This document shows positions 33,248 to 42,972 of a DNA stretch of 64,000 nt, in pieces. The stretch spans positions 496,001 through 560,000 of the forward strand of contig CAUJLY010000005.1 of the NCBI GenBank assembly GCA_963281155.1, given 5' to 3'. The first letter of the stretch is position 1; each line of letters opens with the position of its first letter. The notes below the pieces were generated by a model. The model worked only from the letters and a program-made list of their open reading frames with translations. It was not told where the DNA came from and did not search any database. The stretch is from Rhabditophanes sp. KR3021 (taxonomy: Eukaryota; Nematoda; Chromadorea; Rhabditida; Alloionematidae). The position numbers and the translations under genes are program-made.

Positions 33248-33526
33248 ATATAGCCTATCTTGTAGCAAAAATCAAGGGCTACAAAATGAAGCTAATTAGA
33301 AGCCCATCGGTCCAGCTAATTTTTTTGCATAGTGTGTGTATAAATTAATTTTTTTGAAATTCTTTTATATGCGTTAGAAAGCCACTTAAAAACCATAATG
33401 AAAATGTCTAGTCAGATTTTAATAATAAGCCTTGTAAAATACCTAAAAATTGACAAATATAAAAAAGTATCTCTAATTCCAAAATTAATTGGTGTGGACT
33501 ATTTTACACTAAAATGTACTACCGTG

Positions 33527-34578
33527 CACAAAATGTGTATTGATTTTGATTAGCTAATCAGATAATTGTATCTGAATATATCACTTTTTTGGCTTAATTA
33601 TGACTAACTATTGTCATTACCAAGACCATCACATTATTTATATGTACATATTTGACTTTGATATATTATTTCGATATATTTAACGTTTAATAGAAAAAGT
33701 GATTGTCAAATAGATGGAATCAAGTACTAAATATTTTTAAGCATGACTTTAAAGTATATAAAAATTATGATTTTGTATTAGAGCGGGGTATTTAATCAGT
33801 TTATGTGTCTCTTTTGCAATGGATATTGTTGACAAAAGAAATGCATCGAAGATATTAGTTATTTGATTTAGTGATTCATTTGGTGATGTAATTGAGTGAA
33901 TCAACTTTTTTTTGGGTCCTTATTACTAAGTAATACACACGTTGATAAGAGTTATTTTGGTGGACAGACAAATAGTTAGTAGGAGGAAGTATATACATAT
34001 GGTGGTGTCTATTTAAGAAAGAACAAAAAAGTAAGTGATGATATTGGGTCTTTTTATGATATGCTCTCCTAGCGTGCCCTTTACACTTAGAGGGTATGGT
34101 GTGGTTTAGTGGGTTTGATTTTTGGTAGGGAGTTTTTTGATGGTGGCGTATTTTAACACACTTCCATGACTCTTTGGCTTACTATTTTAAAACAGCTATT
34201 TTTAGATTCAATTATTTGGAAATATTCGAGAAGTGTAAACTAACTACTATTCTCAACTTGACATCTCAACTTTCTTTTCACTTTTCGATATTCAAAGATA
34301 TCTAGTTTTGTTGGGTGGTAGTAAGTATTTGCATGAGAATTGTCAAAACGTCCGGTTTTGTCACATTCTTTTTATTAGCACAGATTTAATGAAGTGGTAT
34401 GGTTAAATGATTCATGTTAACTTTAAGAGTTAATATTTAGGTTGACGTAAGCTTTTTGTTTTCTAGATTAAGCAAATAATCAAATGTAGGAAGTTAAAAG
34501 ATGGATTTTATCTGTTAAATAAATTTAATCAAACAGGAAGGTCCAAGATTCTTGTGACACTTTCGACTTTAGAAGGTT
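33527..34578. other. AT-rich spacer right of the nested transposon block
   Basis: No gene or repeat end recognised in about 1 kb. Some simple T-rich and G-rich stretches (about 33990-34140) but no reading frame of note. Confidence 0.4.
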
Positions 34579-34730
34579 GATGATAAGTTAGATAAATTAG
34601 CATACATATATTTTCATTATTCTTATTTTCTATCCAATATGCATATTTATCTTATTTATAAGGAAGGCTTTTCTTAAGTAAACGTTCTCATTTTTACTTA
34701 TCTGTATACCCAGATTCTTAAGAATCTGTA
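34579..34730. repeat. second copy of the 154-bp interspersed repeat
   Basis: Starts GATGATAAGTTAGATAAATT and ends with the perfect palindrome CAGATTCTTAAGAATCTG followed by TA. It matches 28677-28830 over its whole length with about 15 differences. Flanks AGGTT and AAGAT do not form a clear duplication. The region from here to 35346 shows no gene. Confidence 0.75.
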
Positions 34731-35346
34731 AAGATCATCTTTCGTTTACTTAAAATGCTGGAAACCTTCCATTTCACCGACACCAAAAAAGTTACGTCAT
34801 CTGTCCCCCCCTCTACTACATACCCATTCATCATCCCCATCAGCTGTTCACACAATCGCAAAATTTGTATAGCAATTCGTTCTTGGATTGTGATAAAATA
34901 TTTATATACTAAAAAAAGAGTCAAATTCTTTTATCATTCATTTAGCTATATATACATAACCCAGGACAACCTTTCATCAAAATTGTTTCAATTTTTAAAT
35001 GAATCACTAATATATTTGGGAGAGACATTTTAAAAAATAAAGCTCTGTCGTTCCGAGTCTGAGTAGTGGAAGATATTGTTGTCGAGGTCACAGCAAAAAG
35101 AGATATTAAAGTACATTTAGTGTTTAGTTTTACTTATTTTGATTTCCTTTTGGGTTCTGTTAAGATGCGTGTATACTGTTTAAATGTCTAGTCATGTATA
35201 TATTATTTAAAGAGCCTTCTTTCCCTGATTTTGTACCCTCATCATTAAATCGACACCCCACCTTTATTAATACACAATTTTTATTTTTTTGTTGATTATA
35301 GAGGGCTAACAACGTGCAGACACTTTCAAAGAAGACGGCTCTTTTA

Positions 35347-36690
35347 AAGTGAAGTGCAAAATTTTGGGACATTGTTATTTTTGCCCATAACTTAAAATAT
35401 AATGATTTAACCGGGACATGTTTAGTGTCAAAAGATGCGCCTTAAAATTTACTATAATAAAGGCTTTTAAAGTATTGACTTATTTAAATGTAGGACATGT
35501 AATTAACGAAAGTTTATTTTTTACATGGTGCAAAATTTTGGGACAAAAGCATTAAAACCTATTTTTATCACTCAATATTTCGTGATTTCACCCTTCTTTT
35601 CCTTAATTTGTATGAGTCAATTCCTCATAGAATTTACCAACTGAGACAAGTACTTTGAATCGATCTGTTCCCAAGCAGCCTGAATAGATTTCTTTAAAGC
35701 ATTAAAACTCTGATACTGCCTTCCCCCTTCATAAACACTCCTGGTTAGCATGCTATAAACATTCTCCATTAAATTTAAGTCAGGACTATATGGAGGAATA
35801 GCTTGCAATTTGATGCAAACACGTCTAAAAAAAGCTTTTGAATGTGATGCAACATGAATTTTTGCATTGTCATGTAACAATTTATGCTGTGTGACAACAA
35901 TTTTAGACAAAAGGTGATTCTCCAACATTGAACAGTATCTAGCGGAGTTGAGGGTACCATCACAAAAGATTAAAGCGACTTTTCCTGTTCCTACAAAGCT
36001 GTCCAGATCATAACACTGCCTCCTTTTATGCATCTTTTCTTCCTTACAATTTCTGGCTTTCTTATATCGTGCCAATACTGATTCCAGCCATCAAGATTGA
36101 AACGCTTCTCATCAGTGAATATAACCTTTGACCAATCAAGCTTGCTTTTGATGACTTTACAAGCAAAGTCATACCTCACTTTTTTTGGTTTTTTGTTAAT
36201 GCCTGTTTGGCTTTCATTTTTCTTCTTTTCAAGTAAGGAATTCTCTTGATACAACGGTCAATGGTCCATCTAGATACCTGTAATCCTAATTCATTCTTGA
36301 TTCGTGCACAAGACACTTGTCTGTTGCTTGAAGCCCTTCCAATGGCTCTGATGTCTCTTTCATTTAGTTTTCTTTTTCGACCTGTATGCTTGCTTGTGCC
36401 ATAAACATCGGAATTTTTAAGGTAATTATAGACAACATGCCTAGATCTTCCAATATAGATAGCTATTTGTAGAATAGTCTGACCCTTTCCTGACATATTG
36501 CTGATCTTCTTCTGTTCCGATAAAGTTAATTTTTTACCTCCTCCCATAATTAGATGTTCAATAATTTGTATACAAAATAATTGTGACGAAATAAGGAATG
36601 TTTATATAATAAACATAAACTATCAAAGTTGTTTACTTGGCTTGTTTACGTAGTAAATAAAAAAATGTCCCAAAATTTTGCACCTCACTT
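35347..36690 (-). mobile_element. Tc1-type element
   Basis: A 1344-bp element between TA dinucleotides (35345-35346 and 36691-36692). Inverted ends read AAGTGARGTGCAAAATTTTG followed by GGACA. The left side has a second inner copy of TGGTGCAAAATTTTGGGACA at about 35525, which I do not see on the right. Confidence 0.85.
35617..36547 (-). pseudogene. Tc1 DD34E transposase, two frameshifts
   Basis: From ATG 36547 the first frame gives paired helix-turn-helix regions (KLTLSEQKKISNMSGKGQT; YIGRSRHVVYNYL) with a GRKRKL linker. Frame changes near 36200 and 36030 separate the catalytic parts: first aspartate in [14 protein letters not shown], second in KLLHDNAKIH, glutamate in PPYSPDLNLMENVY, with 34 residues between the last two, as in Tc1. 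It ends near 35617. Not functional in this copy. Confidence 0.85.
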
Positions 36691-36737
36691 TATTACATAA
36701 TTCACAAAAAATTGTTTGTGAATCATGCATGACTTAA
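36690..36737 (+). repeat. palindromic repeat copy 2
   Basis: TTCACAAAAAATTGTTTGTGAA inside TTACATAATTC...TCATGCATGACTTAACAA. It is the same repeat as at 15303-15352 in opposite orientation. It begins at the right TA of the Tc1 element and lies 325 bp upstream of the HNH gene. Confidence 0.7.
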
Positions 36738-37061
36738 CAAAATTCATCAATAAGTATTGACACAACTAAAATATATTAAAAAAGGAACTGAACAGCCTAA
36801 CACTACCTGACAATCTCGTAAGGCTTTGACACAGAACGATCAACATTGGACAATGTGTTGAAATAATAGTCGTACATTGTCATAAACTTTTTTTCGAGAC
36901 ATTCCAACCACCATTAGACACGCGTTCTCATTATTATCAATTACATGCTTTTATATAGTCATATATTAAACCGAGCGTTAAATTGTTTTAATTATTATAC
37001 TATTTTCAGTTTAATTCAACCGTTGCTTTATTATCAAGCCAGATCCCTTTAACAAATCAAA

Positions 37062-38529
37062 ATGGTTAATATTATTACTCCTCCAACTTCAGATGTTGCA
37101 TCTAGTATTATTTCGGTCATTGTTGTAAGTATATTTCATCATACTTATTTGTATATTAATTCAACTATTTTATGTTCAGGACAATCCAAGATTTGCCGAA
37201 ATTCCAGGATTCAGCAAATATAAAATGAGAATTGACAAGGTTGTTGTTAGAAAGTCGGATAATGAAGAAATGACTGTCAGTAATGATATCGTCGAGATGA
37301 TGAGCGATGTGAAAGATGCTGATGGAAATTGGATTAAGAAGTCTGAAAATGTTATCAAGCTTCATGCCGTCTTGTTTCCTGAGCCTGAAATACCGCTTAC
37401 CATTCAAGGACAAGGATTGGTTTGGAAAATTATTCCGGAATTTCCAAACTATGAAATGAACGATAGAATGGAGGTTAGGGATAAAAATAGTGGCAGACTC
37501 TCGAAATTGAGTAGAGGTCAATACCATTTATTAGAACAGGGTAAACAACAAACAAGGAAAGCCTTAGAACTCTTTAAAGAGGTTTTTCCTACTGAATACG
37601 ACCTTATGATCTGGGTAGAGTGTCAACAAAATTCAGCCTACTCTGTATCCAATGATGGTTTTGTTCGAAACAATAAAAGTAATTGTGTTTTGAACCCCTA
37701 CAAGGGAAATGGCGAAACTTATTGGACGGTGACATTAAACGCTAACAAGACCGGTTCGGTGTCTCCAACGCTCGTTCATATTTTGGTATGTACAGCTTTT
37801 CATGGACCCAAACCTTCTTCATCTCACGAGGTCAACCATATCAATGGTGATATACATGATCATAAAGCATCAAATCTGGAATGGGTAACTCATGAAAAGA
37901 ACATGCAACATGCTGCTAATAATGGTCTTATTAAAAGGCATTCTAGTCCAGGTGGACGAAACTTTAAAGATGATGACTCCAGAGACTATACTAATGAAGT
38001 CTGGGAAGTTTTAATCGTTGAAGGGCAAAGAACTATGTATAAGGCTTCAAACATGGGGAGAGTAAAGAATTATATCAGAGGAAATAAAGAGACCCCGTTG
38101 GAACCTACTGTCACAAACGATGGATATTATCGTTGTACCTTAAGCCTTCCTGATAAAAAGAAAAAAATGTTTGTTCATCAGATTGTTGCCTTGGCTTTTC
38201 ATCCTAATCCTTATAATCATCCAATGGTAGACCATATTAATAGGGATAAGAAAAACAATGATGAAATTAATTTAAAATGGGTGAGTGCCCAAGAAAATTC
38301 TGAAAATGGAGTTGCCAAGAAAGTCGGACAGTTTGATAAGAATGGTAATTGTGTCAAAACTTACTCTTCTGTCACGAAAGCTGCGGCCGCTATTGATGTC
38401 AAACAATGCATTATGTCAAGTTACATAATTAAACAAAAAATGTTGAAATCTTTTATGTGGAAATTTGCAAATAATGAAAAAGATGTGGTAGAAGATGCTG
38501 CAGCACGGCTCGACCTGTTGTCAATATAG
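37062..38529 (+). CDS. NUMOD/HNH double homing-endonuclease-like protein with a spliceosomal intron
   Basis: Exon 1 is 37062-37124 (ATG, 21 codons), the intron 37125-37179 (GTAAGTATAT to TATGTTCAG, 55 bp, phase 0) and exon 2 37180-38529, giving 470 residues. After an N-terminal segment of unknown type come NUMOD4-like units (VWKIIPEFPNYEMNDRMEV; later EVWEVLIVEG with YKASNMGRVKNY) and two HNH units: VNHINGDIHDHKASNLEWV (from residue 239, HNH 1) and VDHINRDKKNNDEINLKWV (from residue 371, HNH 2, preceded by FVHQIVALAFHPNP). The C-terminus resembles a NUMOD1 DNA-binding motif (VGQFDKNGNCVKTYSSVTKA). Proteins of this type are known mainly from phages, bacteria and large DNA viruses as homing endonucleases. 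The frame is intact and both HNH cores look complete. The intron and AT-rich codon use indicate it is resident in a eukaryotic genome. The 3' end runs almost directly into a truncated end of element F. Confidence 0.9.
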
Positions 38530-38604
38530 TAAATTTTCATAATGTAAATTTTTTATGTTTTTAAAACTTCATAACTTTTTATTTTCTGCGAATAAAAATT
38601 AACA

Positions 38605-41275
38605 ATTATACTCATTTTGTTTGTATTTTTGAGCTCTATAACATAGTCTTAACCAATTTAAACAAACTTTATTCCAAAAACAATTTACGAAGTTTGTCAT
38701 GACCCTAACCTATATGCAATTGTAAAAAAAAATATTTGGGATCCAAATTGGCTGAAAATATAGGATTAGATGTAGTTTTTTAAGACAATTCTAATGAGTA
38801 TAAAATTATAAAAATCGTATGTCGTTTTGAAGAGTTATGATGGTTTTGATATACTTTTTTAGCTTTTTTTGTATATTTTTGACTAATTATGCTATTAACT
38901 TGAGCAGTTTAATGCTTAAAATATCATATTAGTGGTTGTTAAGTCTAATTAATTATTTCAATTATTTGTACTAACATTGCGATATTCAATTTTACATTGT
39001 TCTCGAGTTTATATATAAATTAACTAGTTTGTATCATATTTTCAGAAACAATTTTAAGCATGGTGTTTAAAAACGAAATAGCTGAGCTCAAAAAACAATC
39101 AATTGTCTTAGAACGATCTAATTCGATGTTTAAAATCCGTGAGGATCAACAAAGAATAAAAGAGTTGATGGAGTCAAAAAGTGAAAAGGAAGCAAATTAT
39201 GATCTTCTTCTAGAACAAAACTTGGAATTAAAAGAAAAGATTAACGAGTTGGAAACAAAACAGACGCAACAGGTACGTTTAAACACAACTAAAAGTATTT
39301 AGATAGTAAGAAAGTCCAACGACATTTTAGTCAAGTTGAATAGCTGGAATCAAAGCAATTTTAAACTGAGAGCTGAGATATTTTCATTATCATGGTAACT
39401 AATATTATAGTTTTTAATTTTTTACATTTTGTTTAGAATTGTTCATTCAAAAATAAAATAATTGATTTGAAGATGTAATCGCTGAAGGTGAGCGATGTGT
39501 TATGTTTGGGTTTAAATGTGGTGCTCGAAAAAGCTATAGTGAAATAGTACCTAACAACAAACGAATTAGGATAAAGATTTTGTCTAATGTATATAATTTT
39601 CTTAGCACTGGTTCAGCCGATGTTGAATTCTTGAATGACTTTTATCATCAAAATTCTCAAGAAACTTCGACATCTAAGACTCTTGTGCCGGTTGAAGCTA
39701 CGGCTAGAATTCTTGCTCTCAACCATTTGAGTTATAACAAATTGGAGATATTAAGAATTAGTCTTTTAGCTTTGCGCTTCAATCTATTCCCAGGTCTTAA
39801 ACTGATAAAAGAATACATCAAAAAAAACTCTTATCAGATGGTTCCGTTTAAATCTCATAATGCAGAGTCACATCTTTATGATGATAGTATTGCTTTTATG
39901 CGAACACATCTTCGAGAATTCTTAGTGGAAAGATGTGAAGCTTTGATGTCGGCAGGTAATTTGAAAATTGACGGTAGAACTATTTCCATTTCCATCACCG
40001 GAGATAGAGGAAAAGAAAAATCTCGAGTCGGGTTATGTAACCAAGGACCAGTTTGTCATCACTCTCGTCTTAGATGTACTATTAAACTGAGAAAAGCAAC
40101 CTTTGGAAATTACTATGATCTTGGAGCAACACCTGGAGAACCTAGAGTTCGAGGTGAAGATAGTGATCGTTTATCAAAAGTGACGCATGATTTTCTATCA
40201 ATTGTGGATCCAGACAATATTTTAGTGGCTCCCTTACACTTATCAATGAGAGTCTTTGCAGAGAAGTTCTAATTAGCAATCTTAGCTATGACGATAAATT
40301 AAAATTAGACTGCAACTTCTTTGATTTGTCGACTCCAGCTGCAGTATATTGGCAAAAGTTTAGTGGAAAGTCTGTAAGAATATTGAAACTCTTTTTAGGG
40401 ATTTTCCTTGTGGTGGAATTATAGTAGCTATGAGGCAGATCCTTGAACATCTTGCAATCATCAGTCACCTATCTGGAACAGAGGAGTTAACAGATGAACA
40501 ACTGGAATTGATAAAAACTTCAATCAATGGGATCAAAGCCTTGGCACAGCTTAAAGTGTGTAAAAACATTAGTGTAACGCCATATATACACATGCTATTG
40601 GAGCACTTACTTCCTCAAGTCGAAGAATTGAAAAGTGTAAGCTTCTTTAGTGACCAATGTTCGGAAAACATTCATGGTTACATGCAGAAGGACGTCGAAC
40701 GAGTTGCAGCGTTAGGTCATAGAGAAGAACTTTTATTTTTTGTCAGTCAACATACTTCCGACAGAAACTATTTGATGCTAGAAGAATAAACTAATTTTTT
40801 GTTTTAATATTCTTGTACTTTGTTTAAATAATTTATTAATCTTATATCTTTGTTTGTAACGTCATTAAATATTGATAAATCGTCAAAAATATAGTATGAA
40901 AAGGTTAATTTTTGGTTAAATATCAAAACCATAATAACTCTTCAAAACGACATACGATTTTTATAATTTATGCTCATTGGAATTGTCTTGAAAAACTACA
41001 TCTAATTCTATATTTTCAGCCAATTCGGATCCGAAATATTTTTTTATAGTTGCATATAGGGAGATCTTGACAAAATTCATAAATTTTTTGTTGAATAAAG
41101 TTTACTTAAATTGGTTAAAACTATGTTATAGAGCTCGAAAATACAAACAAAATGAGCATAAAATGTTTTTTCTGTGAGCATAGATCATTGAAATACAGCA
41201 ATTTAAAAAATCCCTTTGGCAAGGAAACGAGAACGCAAACATGGAATTATTATATTAACAACAGACCGAACAGTG
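38605..41275. mobile_element. element F: CMC-like transposon, left end truncated
   Basis: Right end at 41275, CACTGTTCGGTCTGTTG when inverted; its outer ~100 bp align with element A. The left repeat is recognisable from about 38605 (CTCATTTTGTTTGTATTTTT, GAGCTCTATAACATAG) to about 38870 and pairs with 40900-41155. The outer 100 bp of the left repeat are missing or unrecognisable; the HNH gene ends at 38529. No target-site duplication can be given. Confidence 0.75.
39060..40789 (+). pseudogene. transposase of element F with internal deletion
   Basis: Exon 1 (39060-39272, ATG after a TATTTTCAG acceptor) encodes a coiled coil and ends CAACAG/GTACGT. The main exon (about 39485-40272) has the first catalytic aspartate in SITGDRGKEKSR, but directly afterwards passes to a VCHHSRLRC segment and VAPLHLSM; compared with B-E, the region with the second aspartate is missing. 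The frame then changes (a frame around 40262-40430 carries YWQKFSGKSVR) and resumes with H(4)H in HMLLEH and FFSDQCSENIHGYM, where the usual SEQxxE glutamate is displaced. TAA 40787-40789. Inactive as transposase. Confidence 0.75.
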
Positions 41276-41383
41276 GTTAGTAATTTATTTTTAAATTAAT
41301 TCGTTGGTTAAGTTTTTAAGTTTTTTCATATTTAAGAAAAGTAGCAATTTTTTTAAGTAAGTCAAAGGGTCCATAGTGCCAAA

Positions 41384-42742
41384 CTACTTCATGATGTTTT
41401 TTATTCTTATTTCTCTTTCTTTGTAGACAGGCTTGGAGTACTGGTGTGGTTCTTCTCCATAGTCTACCCTTGCGATAGAATTAGTTAATAAAGCTTGTTC
41501 TAATTTTAAATTCTTAATGAGAACATAGATGGTAGGATTCTTGTCAGACAATATCTTGGTAAATGCGCTATTGAAACCCTCGCAGATGTTATTTGTTCTG
41601 TTAATTTTTTCCTTACTATCGTTGTGGCAATTCCACCATCTAAGCTTCATTCGGCCTTATTTTTTCCCATTTGATATCTAAGTATTACGATAATAATCTA
41701 AAAATAACTGAGGATTTTCTACAAAACTTATTAAATTTTCCTTATCAACTTTGTAATATTCGTTAACACTTTCCAAAGGAACGAATGATAAACTTATAAG
41801 CATTTTGAAGGCTTCGCCTACTTCGGCATCCTCATTGTAAATTTTGGAATATCCTTGCGAAAGGACTTTTCTATAAATCTCCTAACTGTAATGGAAGTTA
41901 CAACCCAGAATTTTAATGTCTTTTAATGTTTTTTCAAAAGCATTGATAAGTCCTATTTCGAAATCAACTGAAATTGATTCAATTGAATTCTGTGTGCCGA
42001 AAAATGTTTTGAGTATTTTTGTGCAAACTTCTTCCATTTTTTCTTCAAGCATGCAAAAAGCTAACGGTACGAACCTTCCTTTCTAATTTCCACGAATCAC
42101 GACCATTTGATATAACTGGGAAGGCGCAGAGCCGAAAGTGCCGTCGATTGCAGCTGCAGTTAATGTTCTTAGTAAGTTAATATTCTCGTTTGTTGCAAAG
42201 ATTAAAATTCGTTTTGTATCAGTAGCTAATGACATGGATGTTTTTGAATCAAAATATAGAAAGTTAGTCCCGTCGTGTAGTTGTGTATCTTTAAGAGACA
42301 AAATCAAGTCATCAGCTTTAGCATGCTTGTGTATTACTAGATCGACATCATCACTCTTTCTTTTAATTCTTGATATGTTTTGTGATAGAGTTGATTTCGG
42401 AGGCAACATAGCCAAAATTTGGTCGGGAACACCAACGAGGCTTTTAGCCAAAATAGATCTCGGTTTATCAGAAAAGATAGTGGCATAATCATAAAGAGAC
42501 CGTTTTAATGTTTGCGTGGCTACATTAATGTGGTCTGCCAAATGAGTGTGAGGCTTGTGTTCGTAGAAAAGTTCTCCTTTTAGTAAAACTGCGCCATTAT
42601 AACCATTGGCTTGATTCAAGGCACATCTATAAGTGATTTGTTCCGTATTTGCCCCACTTCCTTTGTTGTAAGTAAAGTTCTTATAAACTAACTTAGAATG
42701 ACCAACTTTTGGGCTTGAGATAAAAGTAAAATTAGCAGCCAT
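41384..42742 (-). pseudogene. FLYWCH-MULE (Mutator-like) transposase with four in-frame stops
   Basis: From ATG 42742 a single reading frame runs to 41384 (453 codons). An N-terminal FLYWCH-like zinc finger (LVYKNFTYNKGSG, YRCALNQANGYNG, HKPHTHLAD) is followed by the MULE core: first aspartate in AAAIDGTFGSAPSQLYQM, second in IESISVDFEIGLINAF, C(2)H in LGCNFHYS, and glutamate in NRTNNICEGFNSAF. In-frame stops TAG at 42083-42085, TAG at 41882-41884, TAG at 41678-41680 and TAA at 41657-41659 interrupt it, but no frameshift is needed. No inverted repeats of this element were recognised. It is a non-coding relic unless stops are read through, for which there is no evidence. Confidence 0.82.
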
Positions 42743-42972
42743 GAAGAAACAAAATATGATTTGAAATCAAAAAAGATCTTTAAATGCAAAGAAAATTTGA
42801 ATTTAAACTATTTACTACATATTATTATGGAAATTATACATTTTTTTATTTTGGCCCAATTGTCCTGACACCATATTTACATAGTTGTTCATTATATTGA
42901 CATATCAATTAATTGTATAATTATTTATTTTAAAGTGTTCAATTTAGGGTATTAAATTATTCCTACTTTAAA

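Larger units (their letters stand above)
25885..33496. mobile_element. element D: CMC-like transposon carrying nested insertions
   Basis: Ends CACACCAATTAACTTAG (25885) and, inverted, AAAATTAATTGGTGTG (to 33496). Direct repeats GACT at 25881-25884 and 33497-33500 are a perfect 4-bp target-site duplication inside a B-type terminal repeat. The inverted repeats are about 250-290 bp (25885 to about 27437, itself interrupted by a mariner, and 33248-33496), sharing TGTCAATTTTTAG, CCACTTAAAAACC and TAGCCCTTGATTTTTGCTAC. The element contains its transposase (27666-29646), a mariner (26052-27310), a 154-bp repeat (28677-28830) and element E (29777-33247). Without the insertions it would be near 2.7 kb. 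Confidence 0.9.

Noticed and set aside
37165..37527. 120-codon minus-strand frame opposite the HNH gene
   Set aside because: It is the complement of a well-supported coding exon with clear HNH/NUMOD motifs on the plus strand.
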